Notes under the pieces: model-generated
Database searches by the model: none
The model's input: the letters and a program-made list of their open reading frames with translations, nothing else
Told to the model about the DNA's origin: nothing
Assembly: GCF_000247605.1 (NCBI RefSeq)
Contig: NC_016894.1
Coordinates: 496,001-560,000 of the forward strand
DNA from: Acetobacterium woodii DSM 1030
GTDB lineage: Bacteria > Bacillota > Clostridia > Eubacteriales > Eubacteriaceae
Reading direction: 5' to 3'
DNA: 64,000 nucleotides
Position numbers and translations under genes: made by a program
In this document: positions 24,200 to 34,272 of the stretch, piece after piece
Position numbering within the stretch: position 1 is the stretch's first letter
Layout of the letters: each line of letters opens with the position of its first letter

Positions 24200-25738
24200 A
24201 TGGAAAATATCACTTCAGAGAAAACAATCATTAAGCTGGATCTTCCCACCCTTGAGAAAAAATTATGGGATTGTGCCGATGTTCTCAGAGGTACCCTCAA
24301 CTCAACCCAGTATATGGAATATATCTTTGGGATGCTCTTTCTTAAACGGATCAACGACCAGTTTGACGCAGAACATGCAGACAAGCAAATCAAGTTTAAA
24401 AATTTGCCACTAGATGCCCTCGAACAGGTGGTAGAAGATCCCAAAGCCTATCAGAACTTCTTTATTCCTAAACAGGCTCGTTGGGCCAAATTCAAAGACA
24501 TGAATCTGAACATTGGGGCTGAATTGGATAAGGCATTCAAAGCCATCGAAGACGAGCCTCGTAATGTAGAGCTGGTCGGTGTGCTTACTACGGCAAATTA
24601 TAATGATAAAGAACGGGTTCCCGATGGTAAGCTCAATCAACTTATTCAGATTTTTGATTCGATGAACCTTTCCAATGAAGGACTTGTATCACCGGATATC
24701 CTAGGGGATGCCTATATGTATCTCATCAAGAAGTTTGCTGATGATGGCGGACAAAAAGGGGGAGAATTCTATACCCCTACCCAGATCAAAGATGTTATGG
24801 TCCGACTGATCAAGCCTCACGAAAACCTGACCATTTATGACCCTTGTGCAGGATCCGGCGGCTTTCTGGTTTCCGCCATCGAATATGTCAAAGCTCAGGG
24901 TCAGAACCATAGAAACCTCCAGCTTTTTGGTCAGGAAATCAACCTCACCACCTGGGCTATCGCCAAGCTTAATATGCTTCTCCATGACGTCTCCGGTGCC
25001 ACTATCTGGAAAGGCGACACCATCCGTCACCCGCAGAACACTGATGGTTCTGTACTTCGGACCTTCGACATGGTGTTGTCTAATCCTCCGTTTTCATTAA
25101 AAAACTGGGGCAGGGAAGTCGCCCAGAAAAACGACTACGGACGTTTCAACTATGGGGTCGCCCCAGCCAGCTATGGCGATCTTGCTTTTGTTCAGCACAT
25201 GCTGGCCTCCCTAAATACCAAAGGGATTATGGCCACGGTAGTACCCCACGGTATTCTGTTCCGAGGTGGAGAAGAAGGTAAAATCCGCCAAGGCCTGCTG
25301 GAAGATGATCTTTTTGAAGCTGTCATCGGATTTCCCCAGAACCTGTTCTACGGTGCCTCAATCCCGGCCGCCGTGATCATCCTCAACAAGAACAAGCCCA
25401 CAGACCGCAAGGGCAAGGTGCTCTTTATTGAGGCATCCCGGGGTTTTGTTAAGGACGGCAATAAAAACAAACTTACCCCTGAAAACATCGACCACATTGT
25501 CGGTGCTTATGACGCTTTCGGTGATGAAGATAAATTTGCCAGCCTGGCCACCTTGGACCAGATTCGCAAAAATGACTACAACCTCAACATCACCCGCTAT
25601 GTGGACACCTCAGTTGAAGAAGAAGTTATCGATATGGACGCCGTTATCGCTCGACTGTCCCAGTGTGAAACTGAACTGGCCACGTCTAAGGAAACTATCA
25701 ACGGTTTTCTGAAGCAACTGGGCTTTGAGCAGATATGA
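24200..25738 (+). CDS. hsdM: type I restriction-modification DNA methyltransferase subunit
   Basis: HsdM methylates adenine at the site chosen by HsdS. The 512-residue protein has an N-terminal helical bundle (LWDCADVLRGTLNSTQYMEYIFGMLFLKRIND), the GEFYTPTQIKDVM segment, the AdoMet motif DPCAGSGGFLV and the catalytic NPPF motif (SNPPFSLKNWG). Length is normal. The ATG at 24200 starts the family N-terminus; upstream in-frame codons lack similarity. Codon use is richer in GC than the following SIR2 gene. hsdS follows within 10 bp, but no hsdR is present, so restriction cannot be carried out by this locus alone. Confidence 0.95.
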   Translation: MENITSEKTIIKLDLPTLEKKLWDCADVLRGTLNSTQYMEYIFGMLFLKRINDQFDAEHADKQIKFKNLPLDALEQVVEDPKAYQNFFIPKQARWAKFKDMNLNIGAELDKAFKAIEDEPRNVELVGVLTTANYNDKERVPDGKLNQLIQIFDSMNLSNEGLVSPDILGDAYMYLIKKFADDGGQKGGEFYTPTQIKDVMVRLIKPHENLTIYDPCAGSGGFLVSAIEYVKAQGQNHRNLQLFGQEINLTTWAIAKLNMLLHDVSGATIWKGDTIRHPQNTDGSVLRTFDMVLSNPPFSLKNWGREVAQKNDYGRFNYGVAPASYGDLAFVQHMLASLNTKGIMATVVPHGILFRGGEEGKIRQGLLEDDLFEAVIGFPQNLFYGASIPAAVIILNKNKPTDRKGKVLFIEASRGFVKDGNKNKLTPENIDHIVGAYDAFGDEDKFASLATLDQIRKNDYNLNITRYVDTSVEEEVIDMDAVIARLSQCETELATSKETINGFLKQLGFEQI

Positions 25739-25748
25739 TGGGGATGAT

Positions 25749-27029
25749 ATGAGCGGGATTAAAGACGGATATAAGGAGACAGAGATCGGGGTTTTACCGG
25801 AGGATTGGGAGGTTGTTGAGCTAAAAAAAATCGCTCCTTTTATATCGAACGGTTTTGTAGGTACTGCCAGTCCGTATTATACAGAAGATGAAGAAGCGAC
25901 ATTGTATCTAATGGGCAATAATATACGAGAGAATAGATACCCGGACGCTGGTTAGAATTAATGATGAATTTGTTGCAAAGTATCCAAAAACTCGAATCTA
26001 TGAGGGAGATATGCTTACAGTACAATCTGGTCATATCGGAACTTCCTGCATTATAACAAAGGATTTTGACAATTCAAATTGCCATGCAGTTATTATTTCT
26101 CGAGTCAATAGAGAAGTGGTACATCCGGACTATCAAGCTTATTACTTGAATTCGCTTCATGGAAAAAGAAGGTTAAAAAGTATTTTCGTTGGAACGTCTA
26201 TAAAACATATCAACACAAAGGATTTAAAGCTGTTTACTGTGCCCCTCCCTCCACTCCCGGAACAGCACCGCATTGCCGAAATCCTGTCTACTACCGATGC
26301 CCATCTGGAAAAATTGGAAGCCATAATTGGCGAGACCCAGCTCCTGAAAAAGCAATGATGCAACAGCTCCTGACCCGGGGCATCGGTCATGCTGAGTTTA
26401 AAGATACCGAGATTGGGCAGATACCTAAGGCGTGGGAAGTGTTAGAATTAAAGGACATTGCAGATATTAAGGGTGGGAAAAGATTGCCAAAAGGTTATAA
26501 TTTAGTTAATGAAGACTCGGGGTTTCCATATATCCGGGTCGCTGATATGTCAAAAGGCAGTATAGATGATAGTTATATAAAATATGTTCCGGTTGAAATT
26601 GAACCGATGATAAAAAACTATAAAATATCAAAAGATGATTTATTTATTTCGGTTGCAGGGACACTTGGCATCGTGGGTTCAGCTCCAGAAAAACTCGATA
26701 ATGCTAATTTAACAGAAAATGCAAATAAAATATGTAATATTAAATGTGATAGAAATTATTTGTTGTACTACCTACAATCACAGTATATTCAAAATGTTAT
26801 CTCAAATGAAAGAACTGTTGGAGCACAACCAAAACTAGCAATAGCAAGGATTCAAAAATTTCTCATTTGTCAACCTGAAACAGATGAACAGCACCGAATC
26901 GCCAAAATTCTGTCCACTATCGATGACCGCATTGAGCTCTATGAAAAAGAAAAAGAAAATTATACACAGATGAAAAAAGGCCTCATGGAACAACTGCTTA
27001 CAGGGAAAATTAGAATTTGTTATACATAA
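25749..27029 (+). pseudogene. hsdS: type I restriction specificity subunit hsdS, two frameshifts
   Basis: Two target-recognition domains and conserved regions are spread over two frames. Residues from 25749 (TEIGVLPEDWEVVELKKI) run to a TAG at 25953-25955. From about 25950 the +1 frame continues (RINDEFVAKY, PLPPLPEQHRIAEILSTTD) to a TGA at 26356-26358. The first frame then resumes (MMQQLLTRGIGHAEFKDTEIG, HRIAKILSTIDDRIELY) to 27029. The shifts compensate, so a full HsdS would be restored by two single-base changes. The second shift lies in a run of five A, so sequencing error or slippage are both possible. Confidence 0.88.
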
Positions 27030-27086
27030 AAATAGGCTCGAGTATTTGACAATTTTGAAATATATAAGTTTGTGAGGTTACATAAA

Positions 27087-30000
27087 ATGAGTAAAAATTT
27101 AGTAAACACATATATTGAAGATATAGCCAAAAGACTACATGATCCACGCCAATTTGGTACAGCTTCGATAATGGTGGGTGCAGGCTTTTCAAAAAATGCT
27201 AATAATTTAGGGGAAGGCGCCTATGCACCAAACTGGGAAGAATTAGCAATTAAGATGTATGAAGTATTATATCTTGAACCTAGTACAATTGAGGAAAAAA
27301 TTGTATGGGAGAAAAGAAGAGTTAAAAAAACATCGGGTAAAAATGTGTTGAAACTCGCGGAAGAGTATAAGGTAATTTTCGGTAGAAATAAATTAGACAG
27401 GTTTATTGAACAGAATATTAATGATGACCAATATGATCCAGGTCAATTGCATGAAAAATTACTAGAATTAAATTGGAAAGATGTGTTTACAACAAATTAT
27501 GATACATTACTCGAAAGAGCTATTAATAAAGTTAATGTACGTAGGAATTATAAAATTATATTAAACCAAAATGATTTACCTGGTAGTATACATCCTCGGA
27601 TTATTAAATTACACGGTAGTATTCCAAATTCAAAACCATATATAATTAGTGAAGAAGATTATCGAACATATCCTTCAACTTATGCTCCATTTGTAAATAC
27701 GGTGCAACAAGCAATGCTTGAAACACAACTTTGTTTAATTGGTTTTTCTGGTGATGATCCGAATTTTCTTAGTTGGATCGGTTGGCTACGCGATAACATG
27801 GGTGAAAACTGCCCGCAAATTTATTTATGTAATGTTTTTAACGATATGAGTGATTCTGAAAAAAAAATATTGGAAAGTCAAAAGATTTCTATTGTTGATC
27901 TAGCATGTTTGGTCGAAGAACCCACTAAAAATATATACCAAGATGCATTAGAAAAATTCTTAGAAAAACTAAAAAATTATGGACAAGAAGAAAAAACGAT
28001 TTTTGATAAACTCAAATTGATACCTACAACTTTTGCTATAGATATTAATGAAGCATATTATAAAAAAATGATTGATTATACAGTTAAAGTTAAAAAAATA
28101 ACTCAAGAGTATTTTGTGTTGCCTTTCACTGAATTGAAATATTTCACTGAAAAATTAAATGAACACTTTCAAAACGTTTCGTATACTTTAGTAGATAAAA
28201 GCAAATTCATATTAATGGGAAATGCGACAACAATACTCAGAAAGCTCTATGTACCTTTATATAATGTGCAGGCATCAAAAATAGAAGAGCTCTTAAGTTC
28301 TTTCCCATACAATTCATTAAATAAAAAAAATGGAGAACAATCAAATTGGTTTGAACTTTCAATGTATCTTGCGGAAATGTACCGTTTAGATGGGAAAATT
28401 GAAGAATATAATAAAATAACGAATAAGATTGAAGAAATTAAAGACTCACTTGATGGTGAACAAACGGCGAAATACTGTATTGAAATTTGCATGTCCTTTC
28501 TTTCACGATTCGATTACAATAATGCTTTGAAACAGCTTGAAAAGATTGGTGAGAATATTACCTATGAAATTCAGATTAAAAAAGCATGTCTGTTAAACTG
28601 GCTTGGCGAAGAAAAAAAAGCGAGTGAATTATTAAAAAAATGTTCAGCATCATTAGCTCAGACTACATATTCAGAGAATAAGAGTACTTTACTCATAAGC
28701 TATTTGTACATGTGTAGTTATACAACAGAACGTAGATTGCATATTACTGGTTTTTGGGAACATGAGTTTTCAGATAATAAATATAATTCAAAAAAAATAC
28801 TCAATGATATAAAATTATCATTAACGAGCAACCTTTTACATGCACAAAATAAAAGAGAAACAATTGAAAGAACATTTAACCCAAACGCTCAAACACAGCA
28901 TTTTGGTACGACACCAATAGAAATAAGAGAATCATTGTCGGATTCATTTAGGTATTTGTTATTTCAAGATAACTTATGTCTTAGACTTCAAAATTCTGAT
29001 GAAAAAGAAATGATCGCAAAAGCTGCGACTGAAATAGTATGGACAAGTGAAAATCCCTTGTGGAAATGGTCATTTATAATTCGAACAAATGATGAAAAAG
29101 TCGTCAAAAACTATTTCACTCGCGAATTAATTGTAACTTCAAACAAAGAATGGACTGAAAAGCTTTTTGATCAACTAATGTTGTTATTAAATGATTTTAC
29201 GGAGAATGAGAATTTCAGAGACTCAAAAAAAATTGTAACACAAATGGTTATTTATACGGTTTTACCAAGATTATGTATTGTTTTGGATGACGAAAGAATT
29301 TTGAAGTTAGTTAGGAAAATATTCCAGTTGCTCATTAAAGATGATTTCTTTATCAATATCGAAGTTAGGTCAATACTAAAATGTTTGTCCTATAGTCTAA
29401 ATTTGGAAATATTAAAGAAATCTATAGTTGAAATTTTAGATTTAACAAGTACAACTATTCCGATTTCTACGTACTTTGAACATATCGATTTTGAGCGTAA
29501 CGAAAATGTTCAAGAAATACCGGATCAATTGATATCAAAAATAATTGGTGAGATTAAAAATGATAATTTGGATATTAGAGATTGTGGTATTTCTAAAGTT
29601 GTCCTGTTATATAACCTTAAACAACTACCTGGGAATAAAAAAAATGAAATTGCAAATGCCATTTGGAACAAAAAAAACGAAAGTGGATTTCCATTATCAA
29701 ATCTATATTCAATAGGGTTATGGGAAGAGTTACCTTTTATTTCAGGTGTATCGTTTGAGGACTTATATGTAAATTATTTAAAAAATCCAAAATTTAGTAG
29801 ATGTGTTTATGAAAATAAAATTGAAGGTAATATGAATGTCGATGGAGAAATATTTAGTTATATGAATGCAGTATATTTTCTATCTGTTTTTCAAAAAAAA
29901 GAACACTACAAAGTTAATTGGAGTGAAGATTTAGTCAACAATATTCTTGAGTATCTATTCGAATATTTAAATAATGAACAAGCGCTATTCCAAGACCGAA

Positions 30001-30719
30001 TTGACATATTTGGAACACAGATGCGGGCTAAAAACAGGTTTTTGAATTTGAGTAATTTAGTCGCTATTCTGTTAACACAAGCGATAATTTCTGATACTTA
30101 CAATACGATTGGACAGGACTTCTTTATAAAAATAAAGACGGTATTTATTGAAACAGAAACACCTATGCTAGGGATAGAAACAATTGAAAAATTATTTAAT
30201 AAAGACTATGAAAATGTCTTTGAGTTGCTTTCTGAGCAAATTATGTTGGGTTCATTGGAAGAACTTTTTCAAGCATTTATTGCCTTAGATATTATAATAA
30301 TTTATAAAGAAAATTTCCCAAATAAATTAATAAATATTGAGAATGACTTATTTATTATATTCAAATCTTTAAAATACATGGATGTAAAAATTTGCTCGTC
30401 GATTTTTCTTTGTCTCATGCAAGTTATTGACAGAGACTTGTTTAGTAGGGGTGCATTCCCCGAAATCATTGTTCAAACGTTTGTCGAGTGTTATGATATT
30501 TATGAAATTGCAATAAAAAAAGTAAACAAGGATTGTCTCGATGCCATATATAATTTATCAAAATTAGCTAGATGTTATTACAATACATTAATTAATAATG
30601 GAATTAAAATATCAATGAAGATGGATTCTTTAATAGAACAAATGAAAAAGTCACCACTTAATGAAGTCAAAAATCAATGGGAGAATTACAGTTTAGCAAG
30701 AACTATCGATACTCTTTGA
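27087..30719 (+). CDS. large SIR2-domain protein, probable anti-phage defence NADase
   Basis: The 1210-residue protein has an N-terminal SIR2 domain (about 20-270): GAGFS at 31-35, TTNYD with Asn137 and Asp139, and KLHGS with His176, plus LIGFSGDDPNF. These are the NAD-binding and catalytic residues. In known defence-associated sirtuins such domains degrade NAD+ on phage infection. The remaining 900 residues are helical and repeat-like, with no motif I can name; a sensor or scaffold is typical. The start is ATG 27087 behind GTGAGG. The gene is strongly AT-rich, lies 57 bp after hsdS and is followed by FRG and HEPN-like genes. Confidence 0.82.
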   Translation: MSKNLVNTYIEDIAKRLHDPRQFGTASIMVGAGFSKNANNLGEGAYAPNWEELAIKMYEVLYLEPSTIEEKIVWEKRRVKKTSGKNVLKLAEEYKVIFGRNKLDRFIEQNINDDQYDPGQLHEKLLELNWKDVFTTNYDTLLERAINKVNVRRNYKIILNQNDLPGSIHPRIIKLHGSIPNSKPYIISEEDYRTYPSTYAPFVNTVQQAMLETQLCLIGFSGDDPNFLSWIGWLRDNMGENCPQIYLCNVFNDMSDSEKKILESQKISIVDLACLVEEPTKNIYQDALEKFLEKLKNYGQEEKTIFDKLKLIPTTFAIDINEAYYKKMIDYTVKVKKITQEYFVLPFTELKYFTEKLNEHFQNVSYTLVDKSKFILMGNATTILRKLYVPLYNVQASKIEELLSSFPYNSLNKKNGEQSNWFELSMYLAEMYRLDGKIEEYNKITNKIEEIKDSLDGEQTAKYCIEICMSFLSRFDYNNALKQLEKIGENITYEIQIKKACLLNWLGEEKKASELLKKCSASLAQTTYSENKSTLLISYLYMCSYTTERRLHITGFWEHEFSDNKYNSKKILNDIKLSLTSNLLHAQNKRETIERTFNPNAQTQHFGTTPIEIRESLSDSFRYLLFQDNLCLRLQNSDEKEMIAKAATEIVWTSENPLWKWSFIIRTNDEKVVKNYFTRELIVTSNKEWTEKLFDQLMLLLNDFTENENFRDSKKIVTQMVIYTVLPRLCIVLDDERILKLVRKIFQLLIKDDFFINIEVRSILKCLSYSLNLEILKKSIVEILDLTSTTIPISTYFEHIDFERNENVQEIPDQLISKIIGEIKNDNLDIRDCGISKVVLLYNLKQLPGNKKNEIANAIWNKKNESGFPLSNLYSIGLWEELPFISGVSFEDLYVNYLKNPKFSRCVYENKIEGNMNVDGEIFSYMNAVYFLSVFQKKEHYKVNWSEDLVNNILEYLFEYLNNEQALFQDRIDIFGTQMRAKNRFLNLSNLVAILLTQAIISDTYNTIGQDFFIKIKTVFIETETPMLGIETIEKLFNKDYENVFELLSEQIMLGSLEELFQAFIALDIIIIYKENFPNKLINIENDLFIIFKSLKYMDVKICSSIFLCLMQVIDRDLFSRGAFPEIIVQTFVECYDIYEIAIKKVNKDCLDAIYNLSKLARCYYNTLINNGIKISMKMDSLIEQMKKSPLNEVKNQWENYSLARTIDTL

Positions 30720-30817
30720 TATTAAAGATAATTTTACTAAGAGTGAGCGGAGTCTTGAACGTATAGGGTTATGATTGGTTTTGAAAGATGTTGGGAGTTT
30801 CGGGAGGTGTTTAATTA

Positions 30818-31342
30818 TTGGGTTTATCAGCATATGAGGACTTGGGTGAATTAAAATCGCCTAAAGAGATTATTGTAAATTCTTTATCAGAATTCATTGA
30901 ATTGGTTACAAATGATAATTATAAGAACTCTTATTTTAGAGGAGAACCAGCGCCTTATGATTCAATAATTGCATCGGCATTTAGAACTGAGTATAAAGGA
31001 TTTGGTAGTAATGAAGAATATCCATTTTTAAAAATGAAAGAGGAGTATCGTCGTGAAGTATGGAATAGTATCAATGAAGAAACAAAGAAAAATTTTCTAG
31101 GATTCTGTCAACATCATGGTTTACCAACGTATCTAATAGATTTTTCAAATTCTCCATTAGTGTCACTTTATTTTGCTTGTCAAAATGATAGAGACAATGA
31201 TTCAGAGTACGGATACATTTATTTAATCAAAAATCGTTGTATGAATTTATTATATGAGACCGCCAAGTTAGCTCTTTATGTGAATAATTGGATTATCTTA
31301 AATAAATCGGACACAGATAGAAAGAGGAAACAAAATGTTTGA
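30818..31342 (+). CDS. FRG-domain protein (short)
   Basis: The 174-residue protein carries the FRG domain, named after its Phe-Arg-Gly motif: residues near 45 read YFRGEPAPYDS, then FCQHHGLPTYLIDFSNSPLVSLYFAC near 100-130. FRG domains occur often in defence islands; their activity is not established as far as I know. The start is a TTG behind GGGAGG (no ATG precedes the domain). The protein is shorter than many FRG proteins, and its C-terminus (NKSDTDRKRKQNV) has no similarity I recognise, so late truncation is possible. It overlaps the next gene by 8 bp, implying translational coupling. Confidence 0.75.
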   Translation: MGLSAYEDLGELKSPKEIIVNSLSEFIELVTNDNYKNSYFRGEPAPYDSIIASAFRTEYKGFGSNEEYPFLKMKEEYRREVWNSINEETKKNFLGFCQHHGLPTYLIDFSNSPLVSLYFACQNDRDNDSEYGYIYLIKNRCMNLLYETAKLALYVNNWIILNKSDTDRKRKQNV

Positions 31343-31976
31343 TAATGACAAATTATTATTTTCTTCTAAAAATGAAGTTTCTCAGGTTATACAAATGTAT
31401 AATGATTACTGCGAATTTTTAAATAATAATCAAAATGGTAAAGAAAAACAGCAATTTCAAAAAATTGCAAAGGTAATGAGAGAACGAATTAAAGAACGAT
31501 ATTTCAATCCAATTAATACATTTCTAAATTGTTGTAAAGATCATCCTGAACAATCTGGTTTCATTGTTATGGGAATTAATTGTATATTAATAGAATTATA
31601 TTTTGAAATGAAGGAAGGGTTAGATAATTGTAACGAAAGTGGAAATAAAGTCAAAGATGCATACATCGAGATTTTGCATCTTATTGATCCAACAATAAGT
31701 GAAGAAATAGCGCTGATTTTCTATAAAAATATTCGTTGCAAAATTATTCATCAAGGTCAAACTGGTGCGCAAACAGCAATTACATTTGCACCTCAAATTG
31801 ATAGTATAATAATTTTGAATGGGGAATACTATCTTTGTAATCCAAAAACATTATTCAATAAATTGACATGTTTATATGATGAATACTGGAGGCAACTATC
31901 TAAAGGTGAAAATATTAACCAAAAAAAGAATTTTATAAAAAAAATTAAGTATATCTTGTTTGGAAGGGAAGGCTAG
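31335..31976 (+). CDS. putative HEPN-like protein
   Basis: A 213-residue, mainly helical protein I cannot assign to a named family. Residues 134-139 read RCKIIH, an R-x4-H motif within FYKNIRCKIIHQGQTG. This fits the catalytic motif of HEPN ribonucleases, and similar RCxxLHQ segments occur in uncharacterised proteins of defence islands. The start is the ATG at 31335 behind AGAGGA, inside the end of the FRG gene. Together with the SIR2 and FRG genes it forms an AT-rich co-directional cluster. HEPN identity is inferred from one motif and predicted helicity. Confidence 0.5.
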   Translation: MFDNDKLLFSSKNEVSQVIQMYNDYCEFLNNNQNGKEKQQFQKIAKVMRERIKERYFNPINTFLNCCKDHPEQSGFIVMGINCILIELYFEMKEGLDNCNESGNKVKDAYIEILHLIDPTISEEIALIFYKNIRCKIIHQGQTGAQTAITFAPQIDSIIILNGEYYLCNPKTLFNKLTCLYDEYWRQLSKGENINQKKNFIKKIKYILFGREG

Positions 31977-32130
31977 ATATATGAACGATTAACATAGCTT
32001 AATTATGTCAATAATTTCAAATGTGAATTGGCACCCTAAAGCAGTACGGACCGCTAGCTTTAGCAAATAATTATTTACTGGAGCCGTTTATACAAATTCG
32101 ATAAAGTGAAATACTAAAGATCTATGGGAT

Positions 32131-32283
32131 TGTGACTGGCGACTTTATAAAGAACGCCATCTGGTTGAATGCTCTTTCAAAAAAATCAAATATTTTCGAA
32201 GGGTTGCTACGCGATATGACAAGTTGGCGTCGTTATTTTATGTCTTTGGTTGCATTTTTGCTATTCTGACTTTTATCAAAATG
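32131..32283 (+). pseudogene. IS5-family transposase, C-terminal remnant
   Basis: About 50 codons read DWRLYKERHLVECSFKKIK followed by FRRVATRYDKLASLF, the typical C-terminal end of IS5-type (IS427-group) transposases, including the catalytic Glu in the HLVE segment. Upstream catalytic parts are missing. The frame stays open to 32430 but loses family similarity after about 32283. Confidence 0.75.
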
Positions 32284-32464
32284 ACCAGCATTTCGATTTT
32301 TCAGACACACCCTAGCTTGCCGTATTTTGATAAAGTTTCAATACAAAAAATACTTGCACTACAATTTTATCTAATTATCTATTTTATCCATAATTTAAGA
32401 AGAAAACTGGCTATAATAAGTCGTTTTTAATTTTATCCATTATATTTTTGTCGATTTAAACCAG

Positions 32465-33935
32465 AATGATCAGCACGGTGGACAAAGTATCCCTAATTTT
32501 GAATATGCCATAGTGCCCGGGGTGAAAAAAACCTTTATCCGACTATATCGGGAGAATCTTTCTAAGGCGTTAACCCTATTGGCTGATTCAAAAAACGCCT
32601 TGGCGAAGGTCAAAACCATCAGTGAAGATATTGAAAAGAAACTAGGATTAACACCCGAGTTGACGCAACCAAAAAATTACCTTGAAGCAGAAGCTAAAAG
32701 CCTGGCGCTATGGATTTCCGATGCAACGATCATCAGCCGGGTTCAGAATTTTGCCATCGAAAATGCAAAACGAGAAATTGATCACAGTGTCTATCAGGCG
32801 ATGGAGGCTTTTGTCCATAACTTAAACACGATGCACAGCCGGGCCGGAGCGCAAATCCCGTTTAGTTCCATCAACTATGGGATGAATACCTCTACCGAAG
32901 GCCGGTTGGTGATAAAAAATCTGCTGCTGGCCACCGAGGCCGGGTTGGGCAATGGCGAAACACCGATTTTTCCGATTCATATTTTTAAGGTCAAAGAAGG
33001 GGTGAATTACAATCCCTGGGACCCTAACTATGATTTGTTTAAATTAGCTTGCCGGGTTAGTACCAAACGTTTATTTCCCAATTTTTCTTTTCTGGACGCA
33101 CCTTATAACCTGCGGTATTATAAAGCTGGCCATCCAGAAACCGAAATAGCCTATATGGGTTGTCGAACCTGGGTGATCGGAAATGTTCATGACAAAAATA
33201 GGGAGATTACCTATGGGAGAGGTAACCTGAGTTTCACCACCATTAATCTGCCTCGAATTGCCTTAACCAGTCAAGGCAATCAGGAACTATTTTTTAAAAC
33301 GTTGGATAAAAAAATTGATCTGGTCATCGACCAACTATTGGAGCGGTTTGAAATTCAAGCCCACAAAAAGGTCAAAAATTTTCCTTTTCTGATGGGACAG
33401 GGAGTCTGGATTGATTCCGAGGAGCTCACCGCAGAAATGGAAATCCGGGAAGTGCTGAAACACGGAACCCTGAGCATGGGTTTTATCGGCTTGGCCGAAT
33501 GTCTGACGGCATTAACCGGAAAACACCACGGCGAAGCAGAAGCTGTGCAGGCATTAGGTCTGGAAATCATTGGGCCATATGCGAACTCGAATGGACGAAA
33601 CCAGCGAAAAATATGCGCTGAATTTTACTCTGTTAGGTACGCCGGCAGAAGGCACTGCCGGACGGTTTGTAAAACTTGATAAACAAGTATTTGGCGAAAT
33701 CCCGGGAGTGACAGACCGGGAGTATTATACCAACAGTTTCCATATTCCCGTTTATTATCAAACCAGCGTCTACGAAAAGATCAGACTGGAAGCACCCTAT
33801 CATGCGCTGACCAATGCCGGTCACATTACCTATGTGGAAATGGATGGCGATCCGCTCGATAATCTGGAAGCTTTTGAAAAAATTGTTCGAACGATGAAAG
33901 AACAAGGCATCGGTTATGGGGATTATATAAGGTAA
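32465..33935 (+). pseudogene. nrdD: second anaerobic ribonucleotide reductase nrdD, both ends truncated and frameshifted
   Basis: Coding similarity begins abruptly at NDQHGGQSIPNF and proceeds through MHSRAGAQIPFSSINYG, YMGCRTWVIGN and RGNLSFTTINLPR. This is a class III reductase of the E. coli-like subtype, distinct from the intact gene at 17.8 kb. At about 33580 the frame shifts because of one extra base in GGGCCATATG, and the reading continues (HMRTRMDETSEKYALNFTLLGTPAEGTAGRF) to GIGYG. There it breaks off before the zinc and glycyl-radical region. About 190 N-terminal and 60 or more C-terminal residues are missing. It is non-functional. Confidence 0.88.
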
Positions 33936-34272
33936 AAAATATAATAAATACATTCTAATCCCTTAATGAAGCCATTGTAGATTTATTATATATAATTAAA
34001 AAATATAATAAAACTTAAAGACAAAATTTAGAAATACATATGAACTAGTATGTGTTTTTTTTGATGCGTCTAAGTAGATTTTAATTAAAATATTGCTCGT
34101 ATTAATAGTTCAACTAATTGGCTTGGTAGATTATTTCAGATTAAAATTTGGTGTACAATCGGTTAAACTTGACATTGAAAGAACTTCTTTTCTCTGATGG
34201 TTTTGTCAGGATAAAGTGTAAATTGATTTGTACCGCTATATAATGAAAAATGGAAGATGGAAGATGTGAAAA
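33936..34272. other. AT-rich gap after the nrdD remnant
   Basis: No coding frame was recognised. A weak hairpin with eight T lies at 34034-34062. Confidence 0.5.
34034..34062 (+). terminator. weak terminator-like hairpin
   Basis: ATACATA pairs with TATGTGT (one G-T pair) around an 8-base loop, followed by a run of T. Confidence 0.4.

Noticed and set aside
32224-32430. 68-codon ORF at the IS5 remnant as a separate gene
   Set aside because: It is the continuation of the transposase C-terminal frame from 32131, not an independent gene.
33355-33953. Minus-strand frames in the second nrdD remnant
   Set aside because: They are antisense to recognisable nrdD codons.
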